This document shows, piece by piece, positions 51,001 through 59,399 of a stretch of DNA of 64,000 bases. Each line of letters opens with the position of its first letter. Position 1 is the first letter of the stretch. This DNA comes from JAIBJN01 sp963839745 (GTDB lineage Bacteria > Actinomycetota > Thermoleophilia > Gaiellales > Gaiellaceae), in contig CAWIWC010000005.1 of assembly GCA_963839745.1 (NCBI GenBank), positions 186,001-250,000 on the forward strand, written 5' to 3'. The notes below the pieces were generated by a model. The model searched no databases. It saw only the letters and a program-made list of their open reading frames with translations, and was not told the origin of the DNA. A program made the position numbers and the translations under genes.

Positions 51001-51615
51001 GAGCGCGGCGTAAAGGAGAGCGAGTGCGAGGGCCAGCGCGATCGCGATCGGGGTCACGGTCTCGCGCACGTCGGCGGCGACCGGTTCGTAGGCGACGTAG
51101 GCCTCGAAGACGCCCGCCGGATCGCTGCTTTGGCCGAGGTAGACCGGGACGTACGACTCGACGGCCTTGATGTTCTCGCCGTTCCCGCCCTCGGCGTTCA
51201 GGGTCGTGACGTGCTGATCCGGCTCGCCGGCGAGGGCGCTCTCGATGGAGGCCCTCGAGTCGCTGCGGCCTCCGATGATCTCCGGGTCGGTCGAGTAGGT
51301 GACCACGCCGTCGGCGTTGACGAGCTTGAAGCGCAGGAGCGTCCCCACGAGCTCCGGATCGATGGCGGCGTCCAGCTGGCGGCGCCGCTCGGTCGTGACG
51401 GGGCCAGCGAAGTCCTCCGGGGTCAGGCTCGGTGCAATTCGAACGGCAACCTCGCTCGTGCGATCCTGGACCTGGTGCTGCGCGCGGTCCTCCGCCTCTC
51501 GGCGGACGACCCAGAAAATGGCGACCCAGGCAAGCGCGAGCGCGATCGCGCTGTAGACGGCAAAGCGCAAGACGAGACGCGGCGGTCTCGCCGTCGTCGA
51601 GGCCGAGGGGGTCAC
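48007..51615 (-). CDS. large multi-PAS/GAF membrane sensor histidine kinase
   Basis: 1202 residues from GTG 51615; the frame further upstream overlaps the divergent kinase start and is discounted. Order: membrane helix (AVYSAIALALAWVAIFWVV), extracytoplasmic sensor of about 150 residues (LVNADGVVTYST), second helix (IALALALALLYAALF), PAS (FRNYRS-type; here NYRSLVEQLPLVMYI), GAF (IARQAGELIGTDNSYVYL), PAS (VEHLPLVTYISPVEE), PAS (IIESSSDAIMSG), PAS (VETTEEWVWASDADN), HisKA with VSHELRTPLTS (His975), and HATPase with NLVSNAIKF and GTGLGLAIS. Coupled to the single receiver downstream. Confidence 0.93.
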   Translation of the reverse strand: MTPSASTTARPPRLVLRFAVYSAIALALAWVAIFWVVRREAEDRAQHQVQDRTSEVAVRIAPSLTPEDFAGPVTTERRRQLDAAIDPELVGTLLRFKLVNADGVVTYSTDPEIIGGRSDSRASIESALAGEPDQHVTTLNAEGGNGENIKAVESYVPVYLGQSSDPAGVFEAYVAYEPVAADVRETVTPIAIALALALALLYAALFPILRQVTRALDNRHKRLEEHASALTQALDERRRAEVRLTQAERNYRSLVEQLPLVMYITRLDETSSCTYMSPQIEELTGYTALECMSDPSFLVKMLHPEDRERMLEERRRAAATGESFATKYRIVGKDRQEVWIHDEVTIAKDESGRPIHAQGFLVDVTPQVTARHQLEGRHAELEALHETALALIDELDVQKLLEQIARQAGELIGTDNSYVYLRDGDELRVAVGTGVFAGNVGHRLMKGEGLAGRVWESGEPLTVDDYQAWDGRKSTYDGMAIHGVAGVPLRSRTEVVGVLGIAYGERGRGFDATDIALLSRFAHLASLALESARLYTSAKEELAERRRAESAVREAELRYRTLVEHLPLVTYISPVEETVGNLYVSPQVEELLGYPTEEWVKNPNLLSEAVHPDDLERVLAEADHLRETGEPLRSEYRYVTADGRTVWVLDETILVRDDEGTPLWVQGFILDITERRNAEDTRARLAAIIESSSDAIMSGSLDLRFTSWNEGAERMFGYTADEVIGKPITLLMPEEDQEETLSLVDQVVQEARVVKLETVRHHEDGREVHVAFTYSPIRDTAGEVVGLSAIGQDVTERKRAEAAIRASEAKFRAFVETTEEWVWASDADNVHTYSNPAVERILGITREELMGRNWLDFVVEEDREQIAEAIAARADEKAGWSGLVIRWRHADGSVRHLESNATPVLDADGNVVGWQGTDRDVTHRIQAERDRERLLAVEQEARAYAEAAQRDLAAQNERLRELDRLKDEFIALVSHELRTPLTSIRGYTELLLDGEAGKLTGDQRQFLGVVERNAHRLLHLVGDLLFLAQVEAGKLVLDIGALDLGNVASESVEAARPQAEAKDITLTLATGPVPPIAGDRARIAQLLDNLVSNAIKFTPEGGRVDVRVRALKNRAVLEVRDSGMGIPAGEQEFLFQRFFRTSTATEQAIQGTGLGLAISKAIVEAHSGRITVASEEGEGTTFRVTLPLHRHAELPERTQVAS

Positions 51616-51658
51616 GAAATCCTTATCGGTGCGGCCAAACCCTTGCTTGAATGTCCGT

Positions 51659-53068
51659 ATGGACCGATCTGCGCGGCATTTGCGACTGCTGACGGAGACC
51701 ATAGCCGCGGTCAACTCGACCCTCGACCTGGACGAGGTCTTCGAGCAGATCGCTCGCAAGGTCGCGGAGGCGCTCGAGACCGATGCGTGTTTCGTCTATC
51801 TCTACGACGAGGCCGCGGACGAGCTCGTCCTGCGGGCCTCGTTCGGCACCCGGGTCGAGGACATGACTCGCGTTCCGAAGATGCGCCCGGGCGAGGGGAT
51901 CACGGGGACTGCGGCGGCGGAGCGGGCGCCGGTCATGATCGCGCGCGAGGCGCACCTCGACCCCCGGTTCAAGCGGTTTCCGAACCTGCGCGAGGAGCAC
52001 TACCAGTCGATCCTGGCCGTCCCCATCCTCGCGCGGGAGCGGCTCGAAGGGGCGCTGAACGTGCGCACGGAGACGCCGCGCGACTTCAGCAGGGAGGAGA
52101 TCGACCTGCTGATGGCCATCGCGGGCCAGGTCGCGCAGGCGATCGAGAACGCGAAGCTCTACGACCACGCGCAGCGCCGCGTCGCCGAGCTCGAGGCGCT
52201 GGCGGCGATCTCGGAGGCCGTGTCCGAGTCGCTCTATCTCGAGGAGTCGCTCGAGGCGATCGTCAAGACCACGGTCGAGGCGGTCGGCGCGACAGGCGCC
52301 GCCCTCGTTCTTCAGGACGGCACGATCGCGTGGCCCGAGGGCCGGGCGGGCGAGCACGCGGTGCGGCTTCCCCTGCGTTGGAAGGGCCGGCGCGTCGGAG
52401 AGCTGGTCTGCGACCGCGACACGCCGTTCACGTCCGAGGAGCGCCGCCTGCTCGCCTCCATCGCGCACCACGCCGCCGTCGCGCTCGAGCACGGGCGGGC
52501 CGTCCTCCGCGGCGTCCTCGCTCAGGAGATCCACCACCGGGTGAAGAACAACCTCCAGACCGTCGCCTCGCTCCTGAGGCTCCAGGCGGCCAATGCCGAG
52601 GAGATCGACCCGCGCAAGGCCCTCGGCGACTCGGTCAACCGCATCCTCGCCATCGCCGCCGTCCACGAGGTGCTGACCGAGCAGCGCGACGACGACGTCG
52701 ACCTCGGCGAGCTGGTCGAGCGGCTCCGGGCGATGCTCGTCCAGGGGCTCGGCGCCGGCAAGCAGGTCAGCTCGAGCGTCGAGCAGGTCTCGCTCCACGG
52801 CGGCCGTGCGACCGCGCTCGCCCTGGTCTTCTGCGAGCTGTTCGGGAACGCGCTCGAGCACGGCGGCGACGAGGTGCGGGTCGAGCTCGGCCGCGCCAAC
52901 GGCCGTGTGCTCCTCACGGTCGCCGACAACGGGGCGTGGGACGCGGCCACCAGGGAGGGAACCGGCCTCTCGATCGTGCGCGCCCTCGTCACGGAAGAGC
53001 TCGACGGCGAGCTGTCGCTGGTCGCCGACCACGGCCTGCGCGCGGAGGTCGCCTTCCCTGCCTCGTGA
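51659..53068 (+). CDS. soluble sensor histidine kinase (GAF-GAF-HisKA_2-HATPase), ANTAR partner type
   Basis: 469 residues from ATG 51659. GAF 1 at about 14-165 (TDACFVYLYDEAADELVLRA, LDPRFKRFPNL), a second GAF-like region at 180-278, HisKA_2 with IHHRVKNNLQTVASLL (His292/His293), and HATPase from about 370 (ELFGNALEHGG, VADNGAWDAATREGTGLS). No membrane helix. Kinases of this HisKA_2 class, such as EutW, commonly pair with ANTAR response regulators, and an ANTAR gene follows at 53241. Divergent from the large kinase; ligand unknown. Confidence 0.92.
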   Translation: MDRSARHLRLLTETIAAVNSTLDLDEVFEQIARKVAEALETDACFVYLYDEAADELVLRASFGTRVEDMTRVPKMRPGEGITGTAAAERAPVMIAREAHLDPRFKRFPNLREEHYQSILAVPILARERLEGALNVRTETPRDFSREEIDLLMAIAGQVAQAIENAKLYDHAQRRVAELEALAAISEAVSESLYLEESLEAIVKTTVEAVGATGAALVLQDGTIAWPEGRAGEHAVRLPLRWKGRRVGELVCDRDTPFTSEERRLLASIAHHAAVALEHGRAVLRGVLAQEIHHRVKNNLQTVASLLRLQAANAEEIDPRKALGDSVNRILAIAAVHEVLTEQRDDDVDLGELVERLRAMLVQGLGAGKQVSSSVEQVSLHGGRATALALVFCELFGNALEHGGDEVRVELGRANGRVLLTVADNGAWDAATREGTGLSIVRALVTEELDGELSLVADHGLRAEVAFPAS

Positions 53069-53240
53069 GCGCTCCGGCCCGCCCCCGCCCTTCCTCTGGG
53101 TTACGCGCGCGTGTGTGGGAGACCCACCTCCCCGTCCCTTGGCTCGAGCCTAGCGCCCCAGGGCGCGCGGGTGGCGCTCCGATTCGGGCCGGATGTGTGC
53201 CGAGTGGGCCGGCCCGGTCGATCGTGCGCGGGAGGTCGTG

Positions 53241-53819
53241 ATGAGGATCCTGGTCGCCGAGGACGAGACCATCATCCGCCTCGACCTGCGGGAGATCCTC
53301 GAGCGCGCCGGCTTCGAGGTCTGCGCCGAGGCCCGCGACGGCGAGGAGGCGGTGGCGCTCGCCGAGCGCGAGAAGCCGGATCTCGCCATCCTCGACGTGA
53401 AGATGCCGCGGCTCGACGGGATCGAGGCGGCCCGCCGCATCCTGGCCGACCGGCCGATCCCGATCGTCATGCTCACGGCCTACGGCCAGCAGGAGCTCGT
53501 CTCGCGCGCGGTCGAGGCTGGCGTTTTCGGCTACCTCGTCAAGCCGTTCCGCGAGACCGACCTGCTCCCGGCGATCGCGGCGGCGCGGGCGCGCCACGAA
53601 GAGCTCGCGACGCTGCGCGAGGAGGCAGAGTCGCTGGCGGAGGCGCTCGCCACGCGCAAGGTCGTCGAGCAGGCGAAGGGGCTGCTCATGGAGCGCGACG
53701 GGCTTTCCGAGCAGGACGCGTTCGCACGGCTGCGGCGCGCGAGCCAGGTCTCCGGGAAGTCGATGCGCGTCGTCGCCGAGGCGCTCGTCGCGACCTTCGG
53801 GGACGCGCCGAAGGCCTAG
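53241..53819 (+). CDS. response regulator with ANTAR RNA-binding domain
   Basis: 192 residues from ATG 53241 (GGGAGG just upstream; an in-frame GTG at 53193 is less likely). Receiver 1-118 with VAEDETIIRLDLREIL, phospho-Asp52 in LDVKMPRLDG and VKPFRETDL. Residues about 125-185 are the ANTAR helices: ATRKVVEQAKGLLMERDGLS and AFARLRRASQVSGKSM. ANTAR dimers bind paired hexaloop hairpins in nascent RNA and prevent termination. The cognate kinase is the gene just upstream. The two glnA leaders in this window are candidate targets. Confidence 0.93.
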   Translation: MRILVAEDETIIRLDLREILERAGFEVCAEARDGEEAVALAEREKPDLAILDVKMPRLDGIEAARRILADRPIPIVMLTAYGQQELVSRAVEAGVFGYLVKPFRETDLLPAIAAARARHEELATLREEAESLAEALATRKVVEQAKGLLMERDGLSEQDAFARLRRASQVSGKSMRVVAEALVATFGDAPKA

Positions 53820-54418
53820 GGCCAGCCGGTTCGGGCCGGCTCGAGGTCGAGCGGCCCGCCGTCGCGGCATTCGGTCGTCTTGTACTCGGGCGGGAGCACC
53901 GGCTGGACGCGCCGGACGATGAAGTCCGCGATCGCCCGCGCCTCGGCCGGCGTCGCGCCGAGCCTGATCGCCGTTTCCTCGTTCGACTGGAGCGCGTAGC
54001 ACTGAGCGACGGACTCGTTGCGCTCGCCCGCGAGGTGCCAGGCTTCATGCGAGAGGACGTTGACGGCAACGGCGGCGTCCTCCACCGCCTTCGAACAGGT
54101 GGCGCCGGAGGCAAGGCAGTCGAGGCCTGCGATCTCGCCGCTGAGGAACGCGCGCAGGCGCGAGCAGGTCCTGCTCGAGAGCTCGGCCTCGTCGGTCGGC
54201 CGCCCGTCCGGCGTGAAGGCGACCGAGCCGTCATGGGCTGAGACCTCCGTCAGGGTGGCGAGCGTGCCGGGGCACGCGATGCCGACGTCCCGCCCGGCAA
54301 TCACGCCGGCGATCTTCGCCAGCCGCTCCTCGTCCTGCTGCTTGTCCCGGTACGGGCCCACGTAGAACCCGAGTGCTGCGACGGCTGCGATGGCGACGAG
54401 GATCCGGGTCGCGGTCAT
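53816..54418 (-). CDS. secreted or anchored protein with HEAWH zinc-protease-like motif
   Basis: 200 residues. An N-terminal hydrophobic helix (about 5-21) acts as signal or anchor. The rest is extracytoplasmic with five cysteines (49, 85, 101, 108, 140) able to form disulfides. HEAWH at 124-128 followed by Glu132/Glu135 is an HExxH-type zinc site (VLSHEAWHLAGERNE). Context of one motif in a short protein; may be a metalloprotease or an inactive binder. No family name recalled. It overlaps the ANTAR gene by four bases, convergent. Confidence 0.65.
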   Translation of the reverse strand: MTATRILVAIAAVAALGFYVGPYRDKQQDEERLAKIAGVIAGRDVGIACPGTLATLTEVSAHDGSVAFTPDGRPTDEAELSSRTCSRLRAFLSGEIAGLDCLASGATCSKAVEDAAVAVNVLSHEAWHLAGERNESVAQCYALQSNEETAIRLGATPAEARAIADFIVRRVQPVLPPEYKTTECRDGGPLDLEPARTGWP

Positions 54419-54466
54419 CCCGGAGAGGTCGGCAATCCGGCCTCCCCGCTTGAGACGCCCGGAGCG

Positions 54467-56342
54467 TCAGGCCTGCGGCCCTGCGACCTCCTCGAGCATC
54501 CGCTCCCACCGCTCGAAGAGCGAGGTCAGCTCCCCCCGCGCGCGGGCGTGCGCGGCGATGGTGTCGACGTCCGACCAGTCGACGGCGAGCTTCTGCTCGA
54601 GCTCGGCCACCTCGGCCTCCTTCTCCTCGATCTCCGCCTCGAGGAGGCCCAGCGGGTCCGGCGCGGAGCGCCCGGGCTTCGTCGGCCGCGCGCGGGCATC
54701 CTTGCGCGCCGGCTCGGCCGGAGGCGGCGGCGCATCCCGCTCCTCGCGCGCCTTCACGAGGTCCGCCCAGCCACCGTCGTAGACGCGCACCGTGCCGTCC
54801 TCGATCGCCGCCGTGCGGTGGGCGACGGCGTCGATCAGGGCCCGGTCGTGCGAGACGAGCAGCACCGTGCCCTGAAAGCCCTCGAGTGCGGCCTCGAGCG
54901 TCTCGCGTGAGTCGAGGTCGAGATGGTTGGTGGGCTCGTCGAGGAGGAGGAGGTTGGCGCCCGAGGTGACCAGGATCGCCAGCCCGAGCCGCCTCCGCTC
55001 GCCTCCGGACAGGTCGCGCACCTGCTTCATGTGCGCCTCCCAGCCCGAGAAGAGGAAGCGGCCGAGCAGCGTCTGCGCCTGAGGGCGGTTGAGGCCGGTC
55101 ATTCTCTGGACGCAGTCGAGCACGCTGCCGCGGTCGTCCAGCTCGAGGCCGTGCTGCGAGAAGTAGCCGACCTCGACGCCGTGACCGAGCTTGAAGTCAC
55201 CGGCGACGGCCTGCTCGAGCAGCGTCGTCTTGCCGCTGCCGTTCGGGCCCACGAGGGCGACGTGGTCGCCGCGCTCGAGGGCAAGGTTCACGTCGCTCAG
55301 GAGCAACCGGCCCGGAACGGAGACCTCTTCGCCCTCGAGGACGAGGACGTCGCGGCCGCTCCGCTTGGGCTCGCCGAAGTCGAAGCCGAGCGAGCGAGTC
55401 CGTCGCGTGAGCAGGTCGGCTTCGGCGCTGGCCTCGTTGCGTTCCTTCGTCAGGCGCCCGATCTGCGTCAGCTTGGCCTGAGCCTGCTTGGCCTTGTTCT
55501 TCTTGTATCGGAAGCGGGCCACGAAGCGCTCGAGGCGCGCGATGTCGACCGCGACGCGGTCGGCGGTCTTCTGCGCGTGCACGGCCCGCTGGGCCTTCTC
55601 CAGCCGCCAGACGTGCCACGGGCCCGGGAAAGTACGTGGCGCGGCCGGCCTCGAGCTCGAGCGTCGCGTTCGTGACGGCCTCCAGGAACCAGCGGTCGTG
55701 GGCGACGATCACGCAGGCCGCGTCGAGGGAGGCGAGCTCGCGCTCGAGCCACTCGAGGCTGGCGACGTCGAGATGGTTCGTCGGCTCGTCGAGGAGGATC
55801 AGGTCAGGGTCTCCCGCGAGCGAGCGCGCGAGCGAGGCGCGCGTGATCTCGCCGCCCGAGAACGTCTTCAGGCTGCGGTCGAAGTCCTCCTCGCGGAAGC
55901 CGAGGCCGCGCGCGACGGCGCCCATGTGGTCGCGCCACGCGTAGCCGCCTGCGTGCTCCAGCCGCGCCTGCGCCCGCGCGTAGGCGCCGAGCGTCGCCTG
56001 GTCGGCCGCTCCGCCGGCCATGGCCTCCTCCAGGCGAGCGAGCTCAGCCTCGGTGGCGAGCAGGTCCGAGGCGCCCGAGAGGACGTATTCGCGCAGCGTC
56101 AGCTCCCTGTCGAGGGGCGGCCGCTGGTCGTGGAGGGCGATACGCGTGCCCTTCTCGAGGATGAGCTCGCCACCCTCGATCGACGTCTCGCCCATGAGCA
56201 TCCGCAGGAGCGTCGTCTTGCCGGCGCCGTTGGGCCCGGCAAGCGCCAGACGGTCCCGCCGCTCGAGCTTGAACGAGACGCCGTCGAAGAGCACGTCGCC
56301 GGCGAACTCCTTGCGCAGGTTGGATGCGATCGCGACCGCCAC
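54467..56342 (-). CDS. ABC-F family ATPase (ribosome-associated), one apparent frameshift
   Basis: Two ABC domains in one polypeptide: the first from GTG 56342 with GPNGAGKTT, TFSGGEITRASLA and LILLDEPTNHLD; the second with GPNGSGKTT, DLSGGERRRLGLA and LLLLDEPTNHLD. The inter-domain linker has RFRYKKNKAKQAQAK, and a C-terminal coiled coil (PLGLLEAEIEEKEAEVAELEQ, seen in part) follows. The frame shifts by one base near 55618-55627 (GRATYFPG to PWHVWRLEKAQ). Length 1876 bases equals 625 codons plus one base. ABC-F proteins act on ribosomes, in translation control or antibiotic protection. Confidence 0.88.
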
Positions 56343-56395
56343 GCCCGTATGGTCGCACGCACGTGTGAACCACCGGGACGCGGGGAGGCTCAGGT

Positions 56396-56401
56396 TAGGA
56401 T
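56396..56401 (+). promoter_or_regulatory. -10 box of a leaderless tkt transcript
   Basis: TAGGAT ends seven bases before ATG 56409. It overlaps the alternative ATG at 56400, which favours 56409 as the real start. Confidence 0.45.
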
Positions 56402-56408
56402 GGCCGGT

Positions 56409-58253
56409 ATGAGCGATTCGGAGCGCTGGAGCGAGCTCGGGCAGCAGCTGAGGGTCGATTCCGTGCGCGCGGCCGCGGTCACGAAGTCGGGGCACCCGAC
56501 GTCCTCGATGTCGGCGGCCGACCTCATGGCCGTCCTGATCGACAAGTACCTCCGCTGCGACTTCGACGACCCGAAGAACCCCGCGAACGACCACCTGATC
56601 TTCTCGAAGGGGCACGCCTCGCCGCTCCTCTACTCGATCTACAAGGCGGTCGGAGCGATCGACGACGAGGAGCTCCTGACCTTCCGCCAGTTCGGCAGCA
56701 GGCTCGAGGGGCACCCGACGCCGATCCTCCCCTGGGTCGACGTGGCGACCGGCTCACTGGGGCAGGGGCTGCCCATCGCCGTCGGCGTCGCCCTGGCGGG
56801 CAAGCGCCTCGACCGGATCCCGTACCGCGTCTGGGCCCTCTGCGGTGACAGCGAGATGGCCGAAGGCTCGATGTGGGAGGCCTTCGAGCACGCGTCCTAC
56901 GCCGAGCTCGACAACCTGGTCGCCATCATCGACGTCAACCGGCTCGGCCAGCGCGGCGAGACCATGCACGGCTGGGACCTCGACTCGTACACGCGCCGGG
57001 CCGAGGCGTGCGGCTGCCACGCGATCGCGATCGACGGGCACGACGTGGAGGCGATCGACAAGGCCTACGCGGAGGCGCTCGAGATCGAGGGGCGCCCGAC
57101 CGTGATCGTCGCCAAGACCCTGAAGGGGAAGGGCGTCAAGGCGGTGGAGGACAAGGAGGGCGCGCACGGGAAGGCGCTCGACGACCCCGAGGAGGCCATC
57201 GAGGAGCTCGGCGGCATCCGCGACCTCGAGGTCGACGTTGCCAAGCCGGAGCCCGCCGAGCCGCACGTCTTCCCGACGGGGGCCCTCGAGCTCCCGAGCT
57301 ACGAGCTGGGCGAGGAGGTGGCGACCCGCAAGGCCTACGGCGACGCGCTCACGGCGGTCGGCGCCGCGGACGGACGTGTCGTCGCCCTCGACGGCGAGGT
57401 GTCGAACTCGACCCACGCAGAGATCTTCGCCGCCGCGCACCCCGAGAGGTTCTTCGAGATGTACATCGCCGAGCAGCAGCTCGTCGCTGCCGCGGTCGGG
57501 ATGCAGGTGCGCGACTGGAAGCCGTTTGCTTCCTCCTTTGCGGCCTTCTTCACGCGCGCGTACGACTTCGTCCGCATGGCCGCCGTCAGCCGCGCCACGA
57601 TCGCGATCAGCGGGTCGCATGCCGGCGTCTCCATCGGGGAGGACGGGCCCTCGCAGATGGCGCTCGAGGACCTGGCGATGATGCGCGCGGTCGGCGGCAG
57701 CACCGTGCTCTATCCGTGCGACGCCAACCAGACGGCGAAGCTCGTCGCCGCGATGGCGGAGCGCGAGGGCATCAGCTATCTGCGGACGACCCGCGGCGCG
57801 ACACCCGTGATCTACGAGGCCGACGAGGACTTCCCCGTCGGCGGCAGCCGTGTCGTTCGGGCCACCGACGAGGACGATGTGACGATCGTGGCGGCGGGCA
57901 TCACCCTCCACGAGGCGCTCTCCGCGGCGCAGGCCCTTGCGGACGAGGGGATCTCCGCGCGGGTCGTCGACTGCTACTCCGTGAAGCCGATCGACGCCGC
58001 CGGGCTGTCGGCCGCCGCCGAGGCGACCGGGGCGATCCTGACGGTCGAGGACCACTGGCCCGAAGGCGGGCTCGGCGAAGCCGTCCTCGCCTGCCTGGCG
58101 AGCCTCGACGAGCGCCCGAAGGTCGAGATCCTGGCAGTCGCAGGGATGCCCGGGTCGGGCAAGCCCGGAGAGCTTCTCGCCGCCGCCGGCATCGACGCCG
58201 AGCACATCGCGGACGCGGCCCGCAAGCTGGTACGCGCTGCCGCGCTACGGTAG
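56409..58253 (+). CDS. tkt: transketolase
   Basis: 614 residues from ATG 56409 (ATG 56400 would add three). ThDP enzyme: TKSGHPTSSMSAADL, FSKGHASPLLY, TGSLGQGLPIAVG, CGDSEMAEGSMWEA (cofactor motif), GWDLDS, and a second half with FEMYIAEQQLVAAAVGMQ, GSHAGVSIGEDGPSQM and SYLRTTRG. It moves two-carbon units in the pentose-phosphate pathway. First gene of a six-gene block ending with opcA; the compact length fits the short transketolase type. Confidence 0.95.
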   Translation: MSDSERWSELGQQLRVDSVRAAAVTKSGHPTSSMSAADLMAVLIDKYLRCDFDDPKNPANDHLIFSKGHASPLLYSIYKAVGAIDDEELLTFRQFGSRLEGHPTPILPWVDVATGSLGQGLPIAVGVALAGKRLDRIPYRVWALCGDSEMAEGSMWEAFEHASYAELDNLVAIIDVNRLGQRGETMHGWDLDSYTRRAEACGCHAIAIDGHDVEAIDKAYAEALEIEGRPTVIVAKTLKGKGVKAVEDKEGAHGKALDDPEEAIEELGGIRDLEVDVAKPEPAEPHVFPTGALELPSYELGEEVATRKAYGDALTAVGAADGRVVALDGEVSNSTHAEIFAAAHPERFFEMYIAEQQLVAAAVGMQVRDWKPFASSFAAFFTRAYDFVRMAAVSRATIAISGSHAGVSIGEDGPSQMALEDLAMMRAVGGSTVLYPCDANQTAKLVAAMAEREGISYLRTTRGATPVIYEADEDFPVGGSRVVRATDEDDVTIVAAGITLHEALSAAQALADEGISARVVDCYSVKPIDAAGLSAAAEATGAILTVEDHWPEGGLGEAVLACLASLDERPKVEILAVAGMPGSGKPGELLAAAGIDAEHIADAARKLVRAAALR

Positions 58254-58290
58254 GGGTGGAAACCCCGCCGACCGGGAAGGACGGCACCAC

Positions 58291-59397
58291 ATGACACAGT
58301 CCCGCTTGCACCAGCTTTCGGCGCTCGGCCAGAGCGTCTGGTTCGACACCCTCTCGCGCGAGATGCTGCGTTCCGGCAAGCTTGCGCGCCTGATGGAGGA
58401 GGACGCCGTCGTCGGCGTCACCTCCAATCCGACCATCTTCCAGAAGGCGCTCGCCGAGGGCGACGCCTACGACGACCAGCTTCGTGCGGAGCTCCAGGAG
58501 GAGCGCGACCCGAAGGAGCTCTTCATCCGCCTCGCCGCGAAGGACATCGCCGAGGCATGCGACCTGCTCCGAAAGGTCTGGGACGGCGGGGGCGGCCAGG
58601 ACGGCTACGTCTCGATCGAGGTCGACCCCACGCTGGCGTTCGACACCGAGGCGACGATCGCCGAGGCCCAGCGCCTGCACGAGCTCATCGACCGGCCGAA
58701 CCTGTTCGTCAAGATTCCGGCGACCGAGCCGGGCCTGCCCGCGATCGAGGAGATGATCTCCCGCGGGCGCTCGATCAACGTCACGCTGATCTTCTCCCTC
58801 GAGCGCTATGCGGCGGTGGCCGAGGCCTACGTCCGGGGTCTCGAGCGCCTGGTCGAGTCCGGCGGCGACCCGTCGAAGGTCGCCTCCGTTGCGAGCTTCT
58901 TCGTCTCCCGCGTGGACACGGAGGCCGACCGGCGGCTCGACGAGATCGGCGGTCACGACGAACTCAAGGGCAAGCTGGCGATCGCCAACGCCAAGCTCGC
59001 CTACGAGCGCTACAAGGAGATCTTCTCCGGCGAGCGCTGGCAGGCGCTCGCGGACAGGGGCGCGACCACCCAGCGGCCGCTCTGGGCCTCGACGTCGACC
59101 AAGAACCCGGCCTACCGCGACGTCATGTACGTCGAGGAGCTGATCGGCCCCGAGACCGTGAACACGATGCCGCTCGAGACGGTCGCGGCCTTCCAGGATC
59201 ACGGGCTTGTCGCGCTCACGCTCGAGCAGGGCATCGACGAGGCGAAGCAGGTCTTCGAGGACCTGGAAGCGGCCGGAGTCAGCTACGACGAAGTGACCGC
59301 CACGCTCGAGCGCGAGGGCGTCGAGAAGTTCTCCGACTCCTTCGACGAGCTCCGCGAAGGCATCCGGGCCAAGTCCGGCGAGCTGATCCCGGCGTAG
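58291..59397 (+). CDS. tal: transaldolase
   Basis: 368 residues, GGAAGG upstream. QSVWFDTLSREML start, VTSNPTIFQKAL, VSIEVDPTLAFD, LFVKIPATEPGLPAI with the Schiff-base Lys near 140, NVTLIFSLERY, and ASTSTKNPAY. This is the longer (about 370 residue) Tal type found in actinobacteria and cyanobacteria. It exchanges dihydroxyacetone units with sugar phosphates. Three bases separate it from pgi. Confidence 0.95.
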   Translation: MTQSRLHQLSALGQSVWFDTLSREMLRSGKLARLMEEDAVVGVTSNPTIFQKALAEGDAYDDQLRAELQEERDPKELFIRLAAKDIAEACDLLRKVWDGGGGQDGYVSIEVDPTLAFDTEATIAEAQRLHELIDRPNLFVKIPATEPGLPAIEEMISRGRSINVTLIFSLERYAAVAEAYVRGLERLVESGGDPSKVASVASFFVSRVDTEADRRLDEIGGHDELKGKLAIANAKLAYERYKEIFSGERWQALADRGATTQRPLWASTSTKNPAYRDVMYVEELIGPETVNTMPLETVAAFQDHGLVALTLEQGIDEAKQVFEDLEAAGVSYDEVTATLEREGVEKFSDSFDELREGIRAKSGELIPA

Positions 59398-59399
59398 TC

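Noticed and set aside
50170..53241. Plus-strand open frame of about 1023 residues
   Set aside because: Overlaps the large kinase on the other strand and the HisKA_2 kinase in another frame; low-complexity composition, no domains.
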